A DNA stretch of 64,000 nucleotides, from contig OZ244964.1 in the NCBI GenBank assembly GCA_965222825.1, forward strand, positions 496,001 through 560,000, in the 5' to 3' direction. The notes under the pieces were generated by a model. It searched no databases. It saw only the letters and a list, made by a program, of their open reading frames with translations, and was not told the origin of the DNA. Both the position numbers and the translations under genes were made by a program. This document shows, piece after piece, positions 36,721-45,028 of the stretch. Numbering within the stretch: the stretch's first letter is position 1; every line of letters begins with the position of its first letter. This stretch comes from G965207335 sp965222825 (GTDB taxonomy: Bacteria; Pseudomonadota; Gammaproteobacteria; PS1; Pseudothioglobaceae).

Positions 36721-36748
36721 CTTGTCTATTTTTAAGCAAAAAACACAC

Positions 36749-37195
36749 TCAAAGTAGAGCATCTTTAACAAGTTTACTAACCAAAGACATATCGGCCTTA
36801 GCGTTTAATTTTGTTTTTAATACTGCCATTACTTTACCCATATCAGATATAGAACTAGCACTTGTATTGGTAATAGCTTGATTAATATCTGTTATTATCT
36901 CAGCTTGTGTTTTTTGCTTAGGCATATAATTCATTATTACTTTTAACTCAGATTTTTCCTTAACTACTAGGTCGTCTCTTCCAGCTTGGCTAAATTGATT
37001 AATGGAATCACGGTGTTGTTTTAGCATTTTATTAATTATTACAATAATTTCTGCATCGTCTAATTGAACTCTGTTATCAATTTCTTTTTGTTTGATAGTT
37101 GCTAATAACATTCTAATTGCCCTAAGGCTATTAGAATCCTTATTTTTCATCATAGTCTTCATATCATTAACTATGATTTTCTTTAATTTTGACAT
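36749..37195 (-). CDS. yqeY: GatB/YqeY-domain protein
   Basis: 148 residues. KDSNSLRAIRMLLATIKQKEID, an internal helical region and GKVMAVLKTKLNAKADMSLVSKLVK match the YqeY family, whose fold resembles the tRNA-binding tail of GatB. Function is not settled; tRNA binding is suggested by fold. It follows rpsU, the common neighbour order in bacteria, with a gap of 137 bp. No dnaG follows; tmRNA is next. Confidence 0.9.
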   Translation of the reverse strand: MSKLKKIIVNDMKTMMKNKDSNSLRAIRMLLATIKQKEIDNRVQLDDAEIIVIINKMLKQHRDSINQFSQAGRDDLVVKEKSELKVIMNYMPKQKTQAEIITDINQAITNTSASSISDMGKVMAVLKTKLNAKADMSLVSKLVKDALL

Positions 37196-37332
37196 TTAGT
37201 TATTTATATATTTGAAACTATTTTGAAAACCTTTAATATAGGCATATACTAGAATAATATCATTGTTTTGAATAAATTCTAAACACAATAGATTAGTAAA
37301 TTTCGCTATAATTGATTTTAAAATTATATATT

Positions 37333-37548
37333 TTAATACATTCTTTTACGGAACAAACGATTTTTAGATGACTCTTTGTGTTGGCGTTTTATAGCTGCTG
37401 CTTTTTTACGCTTTTTAACCCAAGGTGGTTTTTCGTAAAATTCTTTTTTTCTAACATCAGTAATAACACCTGCTTTTTCGCAAGATCTACGAAATCTTCG
37501 CAGTGCTACATCAAATGGCTCATTATCTTTTACTATAATTTCTGGCAT
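37333..37548 (-). CDS. rpsU: Ribosomal protein S21
   Basis: 71 residues. MPEIIVKDNEPFDVALRRFRRSCEKAG and FYEKPPWVKKRKKAAAIKR are S21. It binds the 30S platform and helps start-site recognition. It begins three bases after the rplQ stop, so it appears attached to the end of the alpha operon instead of starting the usual rpsU-dnaG-rpoD operon. Confidence 0.97.
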   Translation of the reverse strand: MPEIIVKDNEPFDVALRRFRRSCEKAGVITDVRKKEFYEKPPWVKKRKKAAAIKRQHKESSKNRLFRKRMY

Positions 37549-37551
37549 ATA

Positions 37552-37989
37552 CTAAACCTGCTCCTCTTGTTCTTGTTCTTGTTCTTGTTCTTGTTCTTGT
37601 TCTTGCTCGTCTTCATCATCTTCTTTAACATCACTAAGCCCAACTAATTGCACTAATGCCATAGGGGCTTTATCCCCAGTTCTAAAACCACATTTTAAGA
37701 TACGAGTATAACCACCATCTCTATCTTTATAATAACTAGCTATTTTAACAAATAACTTTGCCACAGTTTTATCATCTCTTAATTTAGCAAAAATATAGCG
37801 TCTATTTGCAACACTATCAATCTTTGCCTTAGTAATTAGTGGCTCTGCTAGTCTTCTTAACTCTTTTGCCTTTGCTAGGGTTGTGCGAATACTTTCATTA
37901 GCAAATAAAGAATTGGCCATATTTTTAAACATTGCTTTTCTGTGTGCTGAGTTGCGATTTAATTTGCGTCCAGATTTTCTGTGTCTCAT
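37552..37989 (-). CDS. rplQ: Ribosomal protein L17 with a Glu-Gln repeat tail
   Basis: 145 residues, longer than typical L17 (about 120-130). The core (MRHRKSGRKLNRNSAHRKAMF, TTLAKAKELRRLAEPLITKAK, GYTRILKCGFRTGDKAPMALVQLV) is standard and binds 23S rRNA at the exit-tunnel side. After residue about 120 the chain becomes acidic: KEDDEDED, then seven EQ dipeptides and EEQV. That tail is encoded by the hexanucleotide tandem repeat at 37567-37608. It is the last L17-type gene of the alpha operon, followed at once by rpsU. Confidence 0.97.
   Translation of the reverse strand: MRHRKSGRKLNRNSAHRKAMFKNMANSLFANESIRTTLAKAKELRRLAEPLITKAKIDSVANRRYIFAKLRDDKTVAKLFVKIASYYKDRDGGYTRILKCGFRTGDKAPMALVQLVGLSDVKEDDEDEQEQEQEQEQEQEQEEQV
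37567..37608. repeat. Hexanucleotide microsatellite TTGTTC x6 plus one variant inside rplQ
   Basis: Seven tandem TTGTTC units (last is TTGCTC) on the plus strand. On the coding strand each unit is GAACAA, read in frame as Glu-Gln. Gains or losses change the L17 tail by two residues without a frameshift. Confidence 0.95.
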
Positions 37990-37997
37990 TATTGTAT

Positions 37998-38984
37998 TTA
38001 TTCTGAAATTAAGTCAATAGGAGGCCAGTTTTCTATAACTGTGCCCAAAGATAGTTCTTTATCTGTTAAAACTTCTTTAATTTCGTTAAGAGATTTTCTA
38101 CCTAAATTTGGTGTTCTTAGCAAATCTTGTTCGGTTTTTTGCACCAAATCACCAATATAATAAATTTGTTCAGCTTTGAGACAATTAGCCGACCTAACAG
38201 TAAGCTCTAACTCATCAACAGCACTTAATAATATAGGTTTAAAATCATCAGATGTTGGTTTAGGTGGCTCTTCTTCTGCTAATTCTAACTCTATAAAAGA
38301 GCTTAGTTGCTCTTTTAAAATAGTTGCCGCTCTTTTAATAGCATCTTCTGCATTAATAGCACCATTGGTTTCTAAATTAATAATTAATTTATCCAAATTA
38401 ACATGTTTACCAATTCTAGCTGGTTCAACATTAAAAACAACTTTTCTAACTGGCGAATAATTAACATCTAATAACAAATTACCAACTGTAGTTTCATCAT
38501 CTGACCTACTATAAGCACTAACATAGCCTATACCGCTAGTAATTTTAATAGTCATAGTTAATTTAGCATTTTCGTTAATAGTTGCAATAACCTTATTTGA
38601 ATTAAATACATCAACATCAGCTGAAATATCACTAATATCAGAGGCCTTTAATACATAAGGACCTTTTTTTTCTATTAATACTTCTGCACTATCTTTAGTT
38701 TTAAGTGCTACTGATACTTCTTTTAAATTTAATAAAATATCTAAAACATCCTCTTGCACCCCTTCTATACTAGAAAATTCATGACTAACCCCTTCAATTA
38801 ATACCTCAGAAATTGCACTGCCCGCTATGGATGATAATAAAATTCTTCTTAGGGAATTACCTAGAGTATGTCCAAACCCTCTTTCTAAAGGCTCTAAAAT
38901 AATTCTTGACTTATAATCCGATAAAGCCAATAAATCAACTAATTTTGGTTTTAAAAAATCTTTAGTGCTACCTTGCATATTCAA
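37998..38984 (-). CDS. rpoA: RNA polymerase alpha subunit
   Basis: 328 residues. The N-terminal domain has EPLERGFGHTLGNSLRRILLSSI, the beta-contact region. The C-terminal domain has ELTVRSANCLKAEQIYYIGDLV and LLRTPNLGRKSLNEI, which binds UP elements and activators. Length and order are normal. An in-frame second Met (MQGS) lies two codons in. Confidence 0.98.
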   Translation of the reverse strand: MNMQGSTKDFLKPKLVDLLALSDYKSRIILEPLERGFGHTLGNSLRRILLSSIAGSAISEVLIEGVSHEFSSIEGVQEDVLDILLNLKEVSVALKTKDSAEVLIEKKGPYVLKASDISDISADVDVFNSNKVIATINENAKLTMTIKITSGIGYVSAYSRSDDETTVGNLLLDVNYSPVRKVVFNVEPARIGKHVNLDKLIINLETNGAINAEDAIKRAATILKEQLSSFIELELAEEEPPKPTSDDFKPILLSAVDELELTVRSANCLKAEQIYYIGDLVQKTEQDLLRTPNLGRKSLNEIKEVLTDKELSLGTVIENWPPIDLISE

Positions 38985-38986
38985 TC

Positions 38987-39613
38987 CTATTTAGAATACA
39001 ACTCAACAATCAAATGCTCCTTAATATCAGCTGGTAATTCGCTTCTATCTGGAGTGTTTCTAAAAACTCCTTTTAAAATACTAGTATCAACTTCTAGCCA
39101 ATCTGGAAACCCAATTTGCTCTCTAATTTCTATAGCTAACTTAATTCTATCTTGCTTTTTAGCTTTGTCGCGAACTTCAATTTCATCATTAATAGAAACT
39201 TGATATGATGGAATATTTACTATTTTTTCGTTTACTATAATACATTTATGGCTAACTAATTGCCTAGCTTCAGCACGGGTGCTAGCATAACCCATACGAT
39301 ATACAACATTATCTAATCTGTGCTCTAATAAGGTTAATAAGTTTTCACCAGTAGAGCCTTTTTTAGCACTAGCAGTTTTATAATAACTTCTAAATTGTTT
39401 TTCCAAAATACCATAAGTTCTGCGAACTTTTTGCTTCTCTCTTAATTGTAATCCGTAATCACTATCTTTTTGTTTTCTAGTATTAGAGCCATGAACTCCA
39501 GGTAGTTGTGTTAATTTACACTTACTATCTAAAGATCTAATGCCACTTTTTAAGGATAAGTCAACGCCTTCTCTGCGTGCTAATTTACATGTAGGTCCTA
39601 TATATCTTGCCAT
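38987..39613 (-). CDS. rpsD: Ribosomal protein S4
   Basis: 208 residues. MARYIGPTCKLARREGVDL and the S4 RNA-binding domain (LEHRLDNVVYRMGYASTRAEARQLVSHKCIIVN) are clear. S4 is a primary 16S rRNA binder and the classical translational repressor of the alpha operon. Three bases separate it from rpoA. Confidence 0.98.
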   Translation of the reverse strand: MARYIGPTCKLARREGVDLSLKSGIRSLDSKCKLTQLPGVHGSNTRKQKDSDYGLQLREKQKVRRTYGILEKQFRSYYKTASAKKGSTGENLLTLLEHRLDNVVYRMGYASTRAEARQLVSHKCIIVNEKIVNIPSYQVSINDEIEVRDKAKKQDRIKLAIEIREQIGFPDWLEVDTSILKGVFRNTPDRSELPADIKEHLIVELYSK

Positions 39614-39647
39614 ATTATTTGTATTTTTTTATTTATAGAATAAGTAA

Positions 39648-40037
39648 TTACACTCTTCTTTTTTTAGGTGGACGACAACCATTGTGAGGAATTGGAGTCA
39701 CATCTACTATACTTTTTATTCGTAGTCCACTAGCATTTAGTGCTCTAACAGCTGAATCTCTGCCAGGTCCTGGCCCTTTAACACGAACTTCAATACTTTT
39801 CATACCAAATTCTAGGGCAGAATTACCGCAATTACTAGCTGCAATTTGTGCTGCAAAAGGCGTGCTTTTTCTCGAACCTCTAAAACCACTACCGCCTGAT
39901 GTTGCCCAACACAAAGCACCACCGTGAATATCTGTAATCATAACTATGGTATTGTTAAAACTAGCGTGAATATGTGCTATACCATCTGTTACTACTTTTT
40001 TTACCTTCTTTTTAGTGCTTTTTATACTCTTAGCCAT
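39648..40037 (-). CDS. rpsK: Ribosomal protein S11
   Basis: 129 residues. GIAHIHASFNNTIVMITDIHGG, SGGSGFRGSRKSTPFAAQ and the C-terminal VTPIPHNGCRPPKKRRV identify S11 of the 30S platform. It stands between rpsM and rpsD in normal order. Confidence 0.98.
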   Translation of the reverse strand: MAKSIKSTKKKVKKVVTDGIAHIHASFNNTIVMITDIHGGALCWATSGGSGFRGSRKSTPFAAQIAASNCGNSALEFGMKSIEVRVKGPGPGRDSAVRALNASGLRIKSIVDVTPIPHNGCRPPKKRRV

Positions 40038-40055
40038 AAACTGTATTATTTAATT

Positions 40056-40409
40056 TTATTTAATTAATCTGCGAGGACCCTTTCTAGTCCTAGCATTAGT
40101 TTTAGTTCTTTGCCCCCGAACTGGCAAGCCTTTTCTATGACGAATACCACGATAACAACCAAGATCTCTTAGTCGTTTAATATTAATAGAAATTTCTCTA
40201 CGCAAATCTCCTTCTACCTCATAATTATCAATTACAGTTCTAATAGTTTCTAACTGGGTCTCTGTTAAGTTTGCAACTTTGGTAGTTTCTGTTATTTTTG
40301 ATGCTAGACAAATACTTTTTGCTCTTGTTTTGCCAATTCCAAAAATTGATTGTAACCCTATCACAATGTGTTTATTTGATGGAATATTTATTCCTGAAAT
40401 GCGTGCCAT
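40056..40409 (-). CDS. rpsM: Ribosomal protein S13
   Basis: 117 residues. ARISGINIPSNKHIVIGLQSIFGIGKTRA and RGIRHRKGLPVRGQRTKTNARTRKG are S13 of the 30S head. It is the first gene after the alpha-operon promoter, 73 bp downstream of rpmJ. Confidence 0.98.
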   Translation of the reverse strand: MARISGINIPSNKHIVIGLQSIFGIGKTRAKSICLASKITETTKVANLTETQLETIRTVIDNYEVEGDLRREISINIKRLRDLGCYRGIRHRKGLPVRGQRTKTNARTRKGPRRLIK

Positions 40410-40444
40410 AAATAACCTAATTAACTCAAAATTAAAAGTGAGGA

Positions 40445-40473
40445 ATTATACCCTATAAATAATAAATATACAA
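40445..40473 (-). promoter_or_regulatory. Promoter of the alpha operon (rpsM-rpsK-rpsD-rpoA-rplQ-rpsU)
   Basis: On the minus strand TTGTAT (40468-40473) and TATAAT (40445-40450) are separated by 17 bp. An inverted repeat ATACCC...GGGTAT spans the spacer and overlaps both boxes, and could act as an operator or as an attenuator hairpin for read-through from rpmJ. The -10 is 36 bp from the rpsM start. Confidence 0.55.
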
Positions 40474-40482
40474 GGGTATTTT

Positions 40483-40596
40483 TTAACCTTGTCTTTGCTT
40501 ATGCCTTGGATCTTTGCATATAACTCTTATAACTCCATAGCGTTTAATTATTTTACAATCTTTGCAAATTTTTTTAACCGATGCTCGGACTTTCAT
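40483..40596 (-). CDS. rpmJ: Ribosomal protein L36
   Basis: 37 residues. MKVRASVKKICKDCKIIKRY and RVICKDPRHKQRQG keep the zinc ligands Cys11, Cys14, Cys27 and His32 of the zinc-ribbon L36 type. The first bases of the gene overlap the stop of the unknown membrane protein gene upstream by 4 bp (ATGA), so translation is coupled. Confidence 0.96.
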   Translation of the reverse strand: MKVRASVKKICKDCKIIKRYGVIRVICKDPRHKQRQG

Positions 40597-41258
40597 ACCA
40601 CTTTCCTTGTTTCTGATAACTTATCAATAAAACTATGTTCTACCACATCTTTATTTTTTTCTTTTACTTTTACTAAACAACTGCCATATTTTAGTATATC
40701 CTCTTTACCTATGACAATATGTTCTGGTTCATAACAAATAAATAATTCATCATCTTTTATCCTAATCAAATTTATATGTTCTGTTAATATATTTTTAGTT
40801 TGATAAAAAGTAATATTAGACTCACTACATTTTTTTATATCCATACTACCTTGATAATAACCATAAATACTTATAGTAGTATCTTTTAATTCTTTAGATA
40901 ATTTCTTTAAGTAATATTCACAGCCATGTTCTAACGAACAAGCCATTAAAGACATAGTTTTTATTTTCTCAACACTAACATGATTTTTTTTTAATAAGTC
41001 TAATAATGTTGTTCCTGGTTTTGGTTCTTTTTCAAATCCAACAAAATCATTAGCCCATAATAACTCAAGGTTATAACGCCCATTCATAGTTAATTCATTC
41101 ATATACAAATGCAGTATTATTGCTGGTAAGAACATTAGTAAAAAATAACTGTTTGTATAAAACCATCCTGCTATTAGATACGAAAATAAACTAGCAAGGG
41201 TCAATAATAATAACCAAAAACGATAATATTTAATTTTTTTTAGTTTATCAATAGACAT
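40593..41258 (-). CDS. Unknown membrane protein inserted in the spc operon
   Basis: 221 residues. Two close membrane helices (about 13-30 and 32-50) are followed by a cytoplasmic domain of about 170 residues with MACSLEHGCEYYLKKLSKEL, ISIYGYYQGSMDIKKC and ELFICYEPEHIVIGKED. No known family was recognised, and no catalytic motif is evident. It starts on the stop of the preceding small membrane gene and its own stop overlaps rpmJ by 4 bp. It is therefore translated with the ribosomal operon in a position normally empty of such genes. A Sec, membrane or stress role would be guesswork. Confidence 0.75.
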   Translation of the reverse strand: MSIDKLKKIKYYRFWLLLLTLASLFSYLIAGWFYTNSYFLLMFLPAIILHLYMNELTMNGRYNLELLWANDFVGFEKEPKPGTTLLDLLKKNHVSVEKIKTMSLMACSLEHGCEYYLKKLSKELKDTTISIYGYYQGSMDIKKCSESNITFYQTKNILTEHINLIRIKDDELFICYEPEHIVIGKEDILKYGSCLVKVKEKNKDVVEHSFIDKLSETRKVV

Positions 41259-41581
41259 TACAAGTTCCTAATTATTATTTTTTGCATAATAAATTTATCA
41301 TAAGCAAATATTCTGGCACCTAAAAAGATTAAATTAAAACTTAATATTTCAATAAATATTTTATAGGAAAAATTAGAGTCGTAACCTCCATATACATAAT
41401 GATAACTCAATGCAATTACTATTATAAATAACGGCACAATAAATGCTCTCATAATATCTTTTTTGTTTGTGGTGTTTTTAAGAAAAGTTGGCTTACTAAA
41501 TAATACACCAATTAGTATATCTGCTATAAAAAAAGCAAAAAATCCAGCCATAAAAACACTTAAATGTAATTTTTCTATCAT
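41258..41581 (-). CDS. Unknown small membrane protein inserted after secY
   Basis: 107 residues with three predicted membrane helices (about 5-28, 44-63 and 76-95) and a basic C-terminus (FIMQKIIIRNL). No family was recognised. The start overlaps the secY stop as ATGA and its stop overlaps the next gene by one base. Compact overlaps on both sides indicate real co-translation. It probably works with the 221-residue partner that follows. Confidence 0.72.
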   Translation of the reverse strand: MIEKLHLSVFMAGFFAFFIADILIGVLFSKPTFLKNTTNKKDIMRAFIVPLFIIVIALSYHYVYGGYDSNFSYKIFIEILSFNLIFLGARIFAYDKFIMQKIIIRNL

Positions 41582-42885
41582 CGTAAATTAGCTTTTTCCA
41601 TTAATCCACCATACTGGTCAGACATAAGATGGGTTTGTAATTGTGCCATAAAATCCATAACTACAACTACAATAATCAATAAGCTTGTGCCCCCAAAATA
41701 AAATGGCACATCCCAATACAATATTAAAAATTCAGGTAATAAACAAACACTAGTAATGTAAATAGCACCTGCAAATGTTAGCCTGCTAGTAACAGAATCT
41801 ATATAGTTAGCAGAATATTTACCCGGTCTAATACCTGGAATAAAACCCCCAGAGCGTCTTAGGTTATCTGCAATATCCTGCGGATTAAACACTAATGCAG
41901 TATAGAAAAATGTAAAAAACAAAATTGCTAAGGCATAAAAAATAATATACAAGGGTTGTCCTGGTGATATACTTGCTATTAAATTTGTCATCCAGCCTAA
42001 ATCACTACCTTGGGCAAACCAACCACCTAGCGTTGCCGGAAATAAAATAATACTTGAGGCAAAAATAGGTGGAATTACCCCAGCCATATTTATTTTTAGT
42101 GGTAAATAGCTAGATTGCCCACCATACATTTTTCTACCTTGTTGTCTTTTGGCATAATTAACAGTAATTCGCCTTTGTCCTTTTTCCATAAATACCACAA
42201 ATGCCGTTACTAATAAAGACATACTAAATACTAATATTAGTGCAATAATGGTTAACTCACCAGTGTTTACCAAAGATAAAGTAGAGCCAATAGCACTAGG
42301 TAGCCCTGATACTATGCCAGCAAAAATAATTATAGATATACCATTGCCTATACCTTTTTCAGTAATTTGTTCGCCTAGCCACATTAAAAATAGAGTGCCA
42401 GTTGTTAGAGTAATCATAGTTACAAAACTAAATTCAAAACCAGTTTGAGTAACTAAGGCAACACCGCCTGCACTTTGGCTTTGCAAGGCAATAGATATTC
42501 CATAAGATTGAAATACTGCCAATAATACTGTGCCTATTCTAGTATATTGAGTAATTTTTCTTTTACCAGCCTCACCCTCTTTTTTTAATTGCTCTAATGA
42601 AGGCACAACAGCAGTCATTAACTGCACAATAATTGATGATGATATATAAGGCATAATGCCTAGTGTAAAAATAGATAATCTTTCTAATGCACCACCTGAG
42701 AACATATTAAACATATCCAAAATAGTGCCTTGCTGTTGCTCAACTAAACTAGCCAAAGCAATAGGATTAATAAATGGAATGGTAATATGGGTGCCAAATC
42801 TAAAAATAATAAGTGCTACTAACAAAAACAAAATACGCTTTTTTAAGTCTGCAGATAATGCTAGTGTTGGTGTTTGTGCTTTCAT
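41578..42885 (-). CDS. secY: Preprotein translocase subunit SecY
   Basis: 435 residues with ten membrane segments. PFINPIALASLV, SIFTLGIMPYISSSIIVQLM, the plug region and the C-terminal LIIVVVVMDFMAQLQTHLMSDQY are typical. It forms the protein-conducting channel with SecE and SecG. It follows rplO by 10 bp and its stop overlaps the next gene by 4 bp. Confidence 0.97.
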   Translation of the reverse strand: MKAQTPTLALSADLKKRILFLLVALIIFRFGTHITIPFINPIALASLVEQQQGTILDMFNMFSGGALERLSIFTLGIMPYISSSIIVQLMTAVVPSLEQLKKEGEAGKRKITQYTRIGTVLLAVFQSYGISIALQSQSAGGVALVTQTGFEFSFVTMITLTTGTLFLMWLGEQITEKGIGNGISIIIFAGIVSGLPSAIGSTLSLVNTGELTIIALILVFSMSLLVTAFVVFMEKGQRRITVNYAKRQQGRKMYGGQSSYLPLKINMAGVIPPIFASSIILFPATLGGWFAQGSDLGWMTNLIASISPGQPLYIIFYALAILFFTFFYTALVFNPQDIADNLRRSGGFIPGIRPGKYSANYIDSVTSRLTFAGAIYITSVCLLPEFLILYWDVPFYFGGTSLLIIVVVVMDFMAQLQTHLMSDQYGGLMEKANLR

Positions 42886-42895
42886 TATTTATTAG

Positions 42896-43336
42896 TTATT
42901 CAGGTTGGACTATAGTTCCACCAGCATTTTCAATAGCTAATTTAGCACTCTTAGTCGCTGATATACCAATAATATTAATTGCCCTACTTATACTTCCAGA
43001 TGAAATAACTTTAATGTATTTAATATTTTTATTTATTAGATTATATTTTTTTAATACTGTAATATTAATATCATTTTCAGCTATCTTATCTAGTTCTGAT
43101 AAAGTAATCTCATCTTTTAATTTTGAAATTCTAGAACTAAATCCAACCTTAGGTAGGCGTCTTTGTAATGGCATTTGTCCACCTTCAAAACCTATTTTCA
43201 TAGCACCGCCTGTGCGAGATTTTTGTCCCTTATGGCCACGACCACAAGTTTTACCAAAACCACTGCCTATACCTCTACCTACTCGTTTGCGAGATTTTTT
43301 TTCACCCTTGGCAGGACTTAGTGTATTTAAATACAT
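42896..43336 (-). CDS. rplO: Ribosomal protein L15
   Basis: 146 residues. KGEKKSRKRVGRGIGSGFGKTCGRGHKGQKSR and FEGGQMPLQRRLPKVGF are L15. It organises 23S rRNA in late 50S assembly. One base separates it from rpmD. Confidence 0.97.
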   Translation of the reverse strand: MYLNTLSPAKGEKKSRKRVGRGIGSGFGKTCGRGHKGQKSRTGGAMKIGFEGGQMPLQRRLPKVGFSSRISKLKDEITLSELDKIAENDINITVLKKYNLINKNIKYIKVISSGSISRAINIIGISATKSAKLAIENAGGTIVQPE

Positions 43337-43337
43337 A

Positions 43338-43526
43338 TTATTCCTCTACCTTAACTAAATATGAAACTTGGTTAATCATACCTCTTATTGCTTTACTATC
43401 TTGTAGCTCAACCGTTTGTCTAATTTTTTTTAAACCTAGTCCTTTAATAGTTGCACGATGTTTGGGCAATTTACCAAAAAAACTTTTAATCAAAGTAACT
43501 TTTAATTTTTTTGTTTTTTTTGCCAT
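43338..43526 (-). CDS. rpmD: Ribosomal protein L30
   Basis: 62 residues from ATG at 43526 (MAKKTKKLKVTLIKSFFG), with a ribosome site AGAGAG eight bases before. An upstream GTG at 43553 would overlap rpsE and is less likely. HRATIKGLGLKKIRQTVELQD is L30. Present in gammaproteobacteria of this type and in the usual place. Confidence 0.95.
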   Translation of the reverse strand: MAKKTKKLKVTLIKSFFGKLPKHRATIKGLGLKKIRQTVELQDSKAIRGMINQVSYLVKVEE

Positions 43527-43527
43527 T

Positions 43528-44067
43528 TTATTTATCTCTCTTAGGATCTTCACTATCGGTGCTATCTATTATGTCTGTTATTTTTTTACTGCGTTTATTT
43601 GCTATATATTCTGGGCTTGACATTTTTAACAAACCATCAACTGTGGCACGAACAACGCTTATAGGATTATTAGTGCCATTACACTTAGCCAAAATATTTT
43701 TTACCCCTACAACCTCAAATACCGCACGCATAGGACCACCTGCTATAACCCCTGTTCCATCTGATGCTGGTTGCATATAAACCTTAGCTGCACCTAGTTC
43801 AGAAATTACTGGATAATACAAAGTTCCTTTTATTAAAGCTGCCTTTTTCATAGTTTTTTTTGCATTATCAATAGATTTACTAATAGCCATAGGAACCTCT
43901 TTAGACTTGCCTGTGCCATAACCTATATAACCATTGCCATCACCTACAACAGATAATGCTGAAAAACTAAAAACTCTACCACCTTTTACTACTTTAACAA
44001 CACGACGAACCGATACTAATTTTTCGATTAAATCAACGCCACTTTGTTCAATTTTATTATCTGCCAT
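43528..44067 (-). CDS. rpsE: Ribosomal protein S5
   Basis: 179 residues starting at ATG 44067 (MADNKIEQSG), preceded by AAGGA at nine bases; the TTG at 44076 lies on the ribosome site and is rejected. GGRVFSFSALSVVGDGNGYIGYGTGKSKEVPMAI and VRATVDGLLKM are S5, needed for decoding accuracy. Confidence 0.96.
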   Translation of the reverse strand: MADNKIEQSGVDLIEKLVSVRRVVKVVKGGRVFSFSALSVVGDGNGYIGYGTGKSKEVPMAISKSIDNAKKTMKKAALIKGTLYYPVISELGAAKVYMQPASDGTGVIAGGPMRAVFEVVGVKNILAKCNGTNNPISVVRATVDGLLKMSSPEYIANKRSKKITDIIDSTDSEDPKRDK

Positions 44068-44079
44068 ACTATACAATCC

Positions 44080-44427
44080 TTAAAATTCTAACCCATGTTT
44101 ACGAGCGGAATCTGCTAATGCTTTAATTCTACCGTGATACTTAAACCCAGAACGGTCAAAAGCAACCTTGGTAATATTTTTTTCTACCGATGCTTTAGCA
44201 ATTAATTCGCCAATCTTAATGGCTGCTTCAATATTGCCACCATTTACTAATTTAGCAGCAACAGAAGAAGCGCTAACTAATGTCTTTGAGCCATCGTCAC
44301 TAATAATCTGTGCATAAATATGTTTCGAGGTTTTATTAACACAAAGAGTAATTTTATTATTAACTCTATTATTAGCCCTGAACTTTATTGCTCGTTTAAG
44401 TCGTGCTTGTTTTTTAGAAAATTTCAC
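44080..44427 (-). CDS. rplR: Ribosomal protein L18
   Basis: 115 residues. ITLCVNKTSKHIYAQII and FDRSGFKYHGRIKALADSARKHGLEF are L18, which binds 5S rRNA. Normal order between rplF and rpsE. Confidence 0.97.
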   Translation of the reverse strand: MKFSKKQARLKRAIKFRANNRVNNKITLCVNKTSKHIYAQIISDDGSKTLVSASSVAAKLVNGGNIEAAIKIGELIAKASVEKNITKVAFDRSGFKYHGRIKALADSARKHGLEF

Positions 44428-44445
44428 CTCATCCCTCTTTATTAT

Positions 44446-44997
44446 TTATTTTTTCTTAACTTCTTTAGTAAAAATAATCTCATCAACATAACGCACTCCC
44501 TTGCCTTTATAAGGCTCAGGTGGACGATATGCTCTTATTTCTGCAGCAACTTGTCCCACTTTTTGTTTATCACAACCACTTATTATAATTTCTGTTTGTG
44601 ATTTTGGCGGTATTTCTACTTTTATACCAGCAGGAATACTATATTTAATTGAGTGTGAATAACCTAAAAATAATTCTAAATTTTGCCCCTGTTGCTTAAC
44701 TCTATAACCAACTCCTACTAAATTTAATGTTTTACTAAAACCCTTAGAAACACCTATTACACAATTATTTAAATTAGACCTACAAGTTCCAGCTTGCATC
44801 CAAGAATTTTTATCTACTTTTTTGTTATTAGCAATAATATCAAAAGTTAGTATATCATTATCTTTTTTAACACTAACAACTGGATGAATCTCTAAACTCA
44901 TTTCTCCTAATTTGCCTGTAACTTTAACATTATTACCATTTATCAAAACTTCAATACCGCTAGCAATTTGAATAGGTTTTCGTGCTACTCTAGACAT
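44446..44997 (-). CDS. rplF: Ribosomal protein L6
   Basis: 183 residues. MSRVARKPIQIASGIEV, the repeated L6 fold (VGVGYRVKQQGQNLELFLGYSH) and the C-terminal PPEPYKGKGVRYVDE are L6. It supports the factor-binding region of the 50S. Confidence 0.97.
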   Translation of the reverse strand: MSRVARKPIQIASGIEVLINGNNVKVTGKLGEMSLEIHPVVSVKKDNDILTFDIIANNKKVDKNSWMQAGTCRSNLNNCVIGVSKGFSKTLNLVGVGYRVKQQGQNLELFLGYSHSIKYSIPAGIKVEIPPKSQTEIIISGCDKQKVGQVAAEIRAYRPPEPYKGKGVRYVDEIIFTKEVKKK

Positions 44998-45028
44998 AAT
45001 AAATCCTATTTAGTCCAAATTGGACTAT

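Noticed and set aside
37378..37647. An 89-codon plus-strand frame rich in Leu and Phe opposite rpsU and rplQ
   Set aside because: The Leu/Phe run is just the reverse reading of the GAACAA microsatellite and basic ribosomal codons.
42813..43358. A 181-codon frame on the plus strand opposite rplO
   Set aside because: It lies antisense to a certain ribosomal gene; its composition is a reflection of L15 codons.
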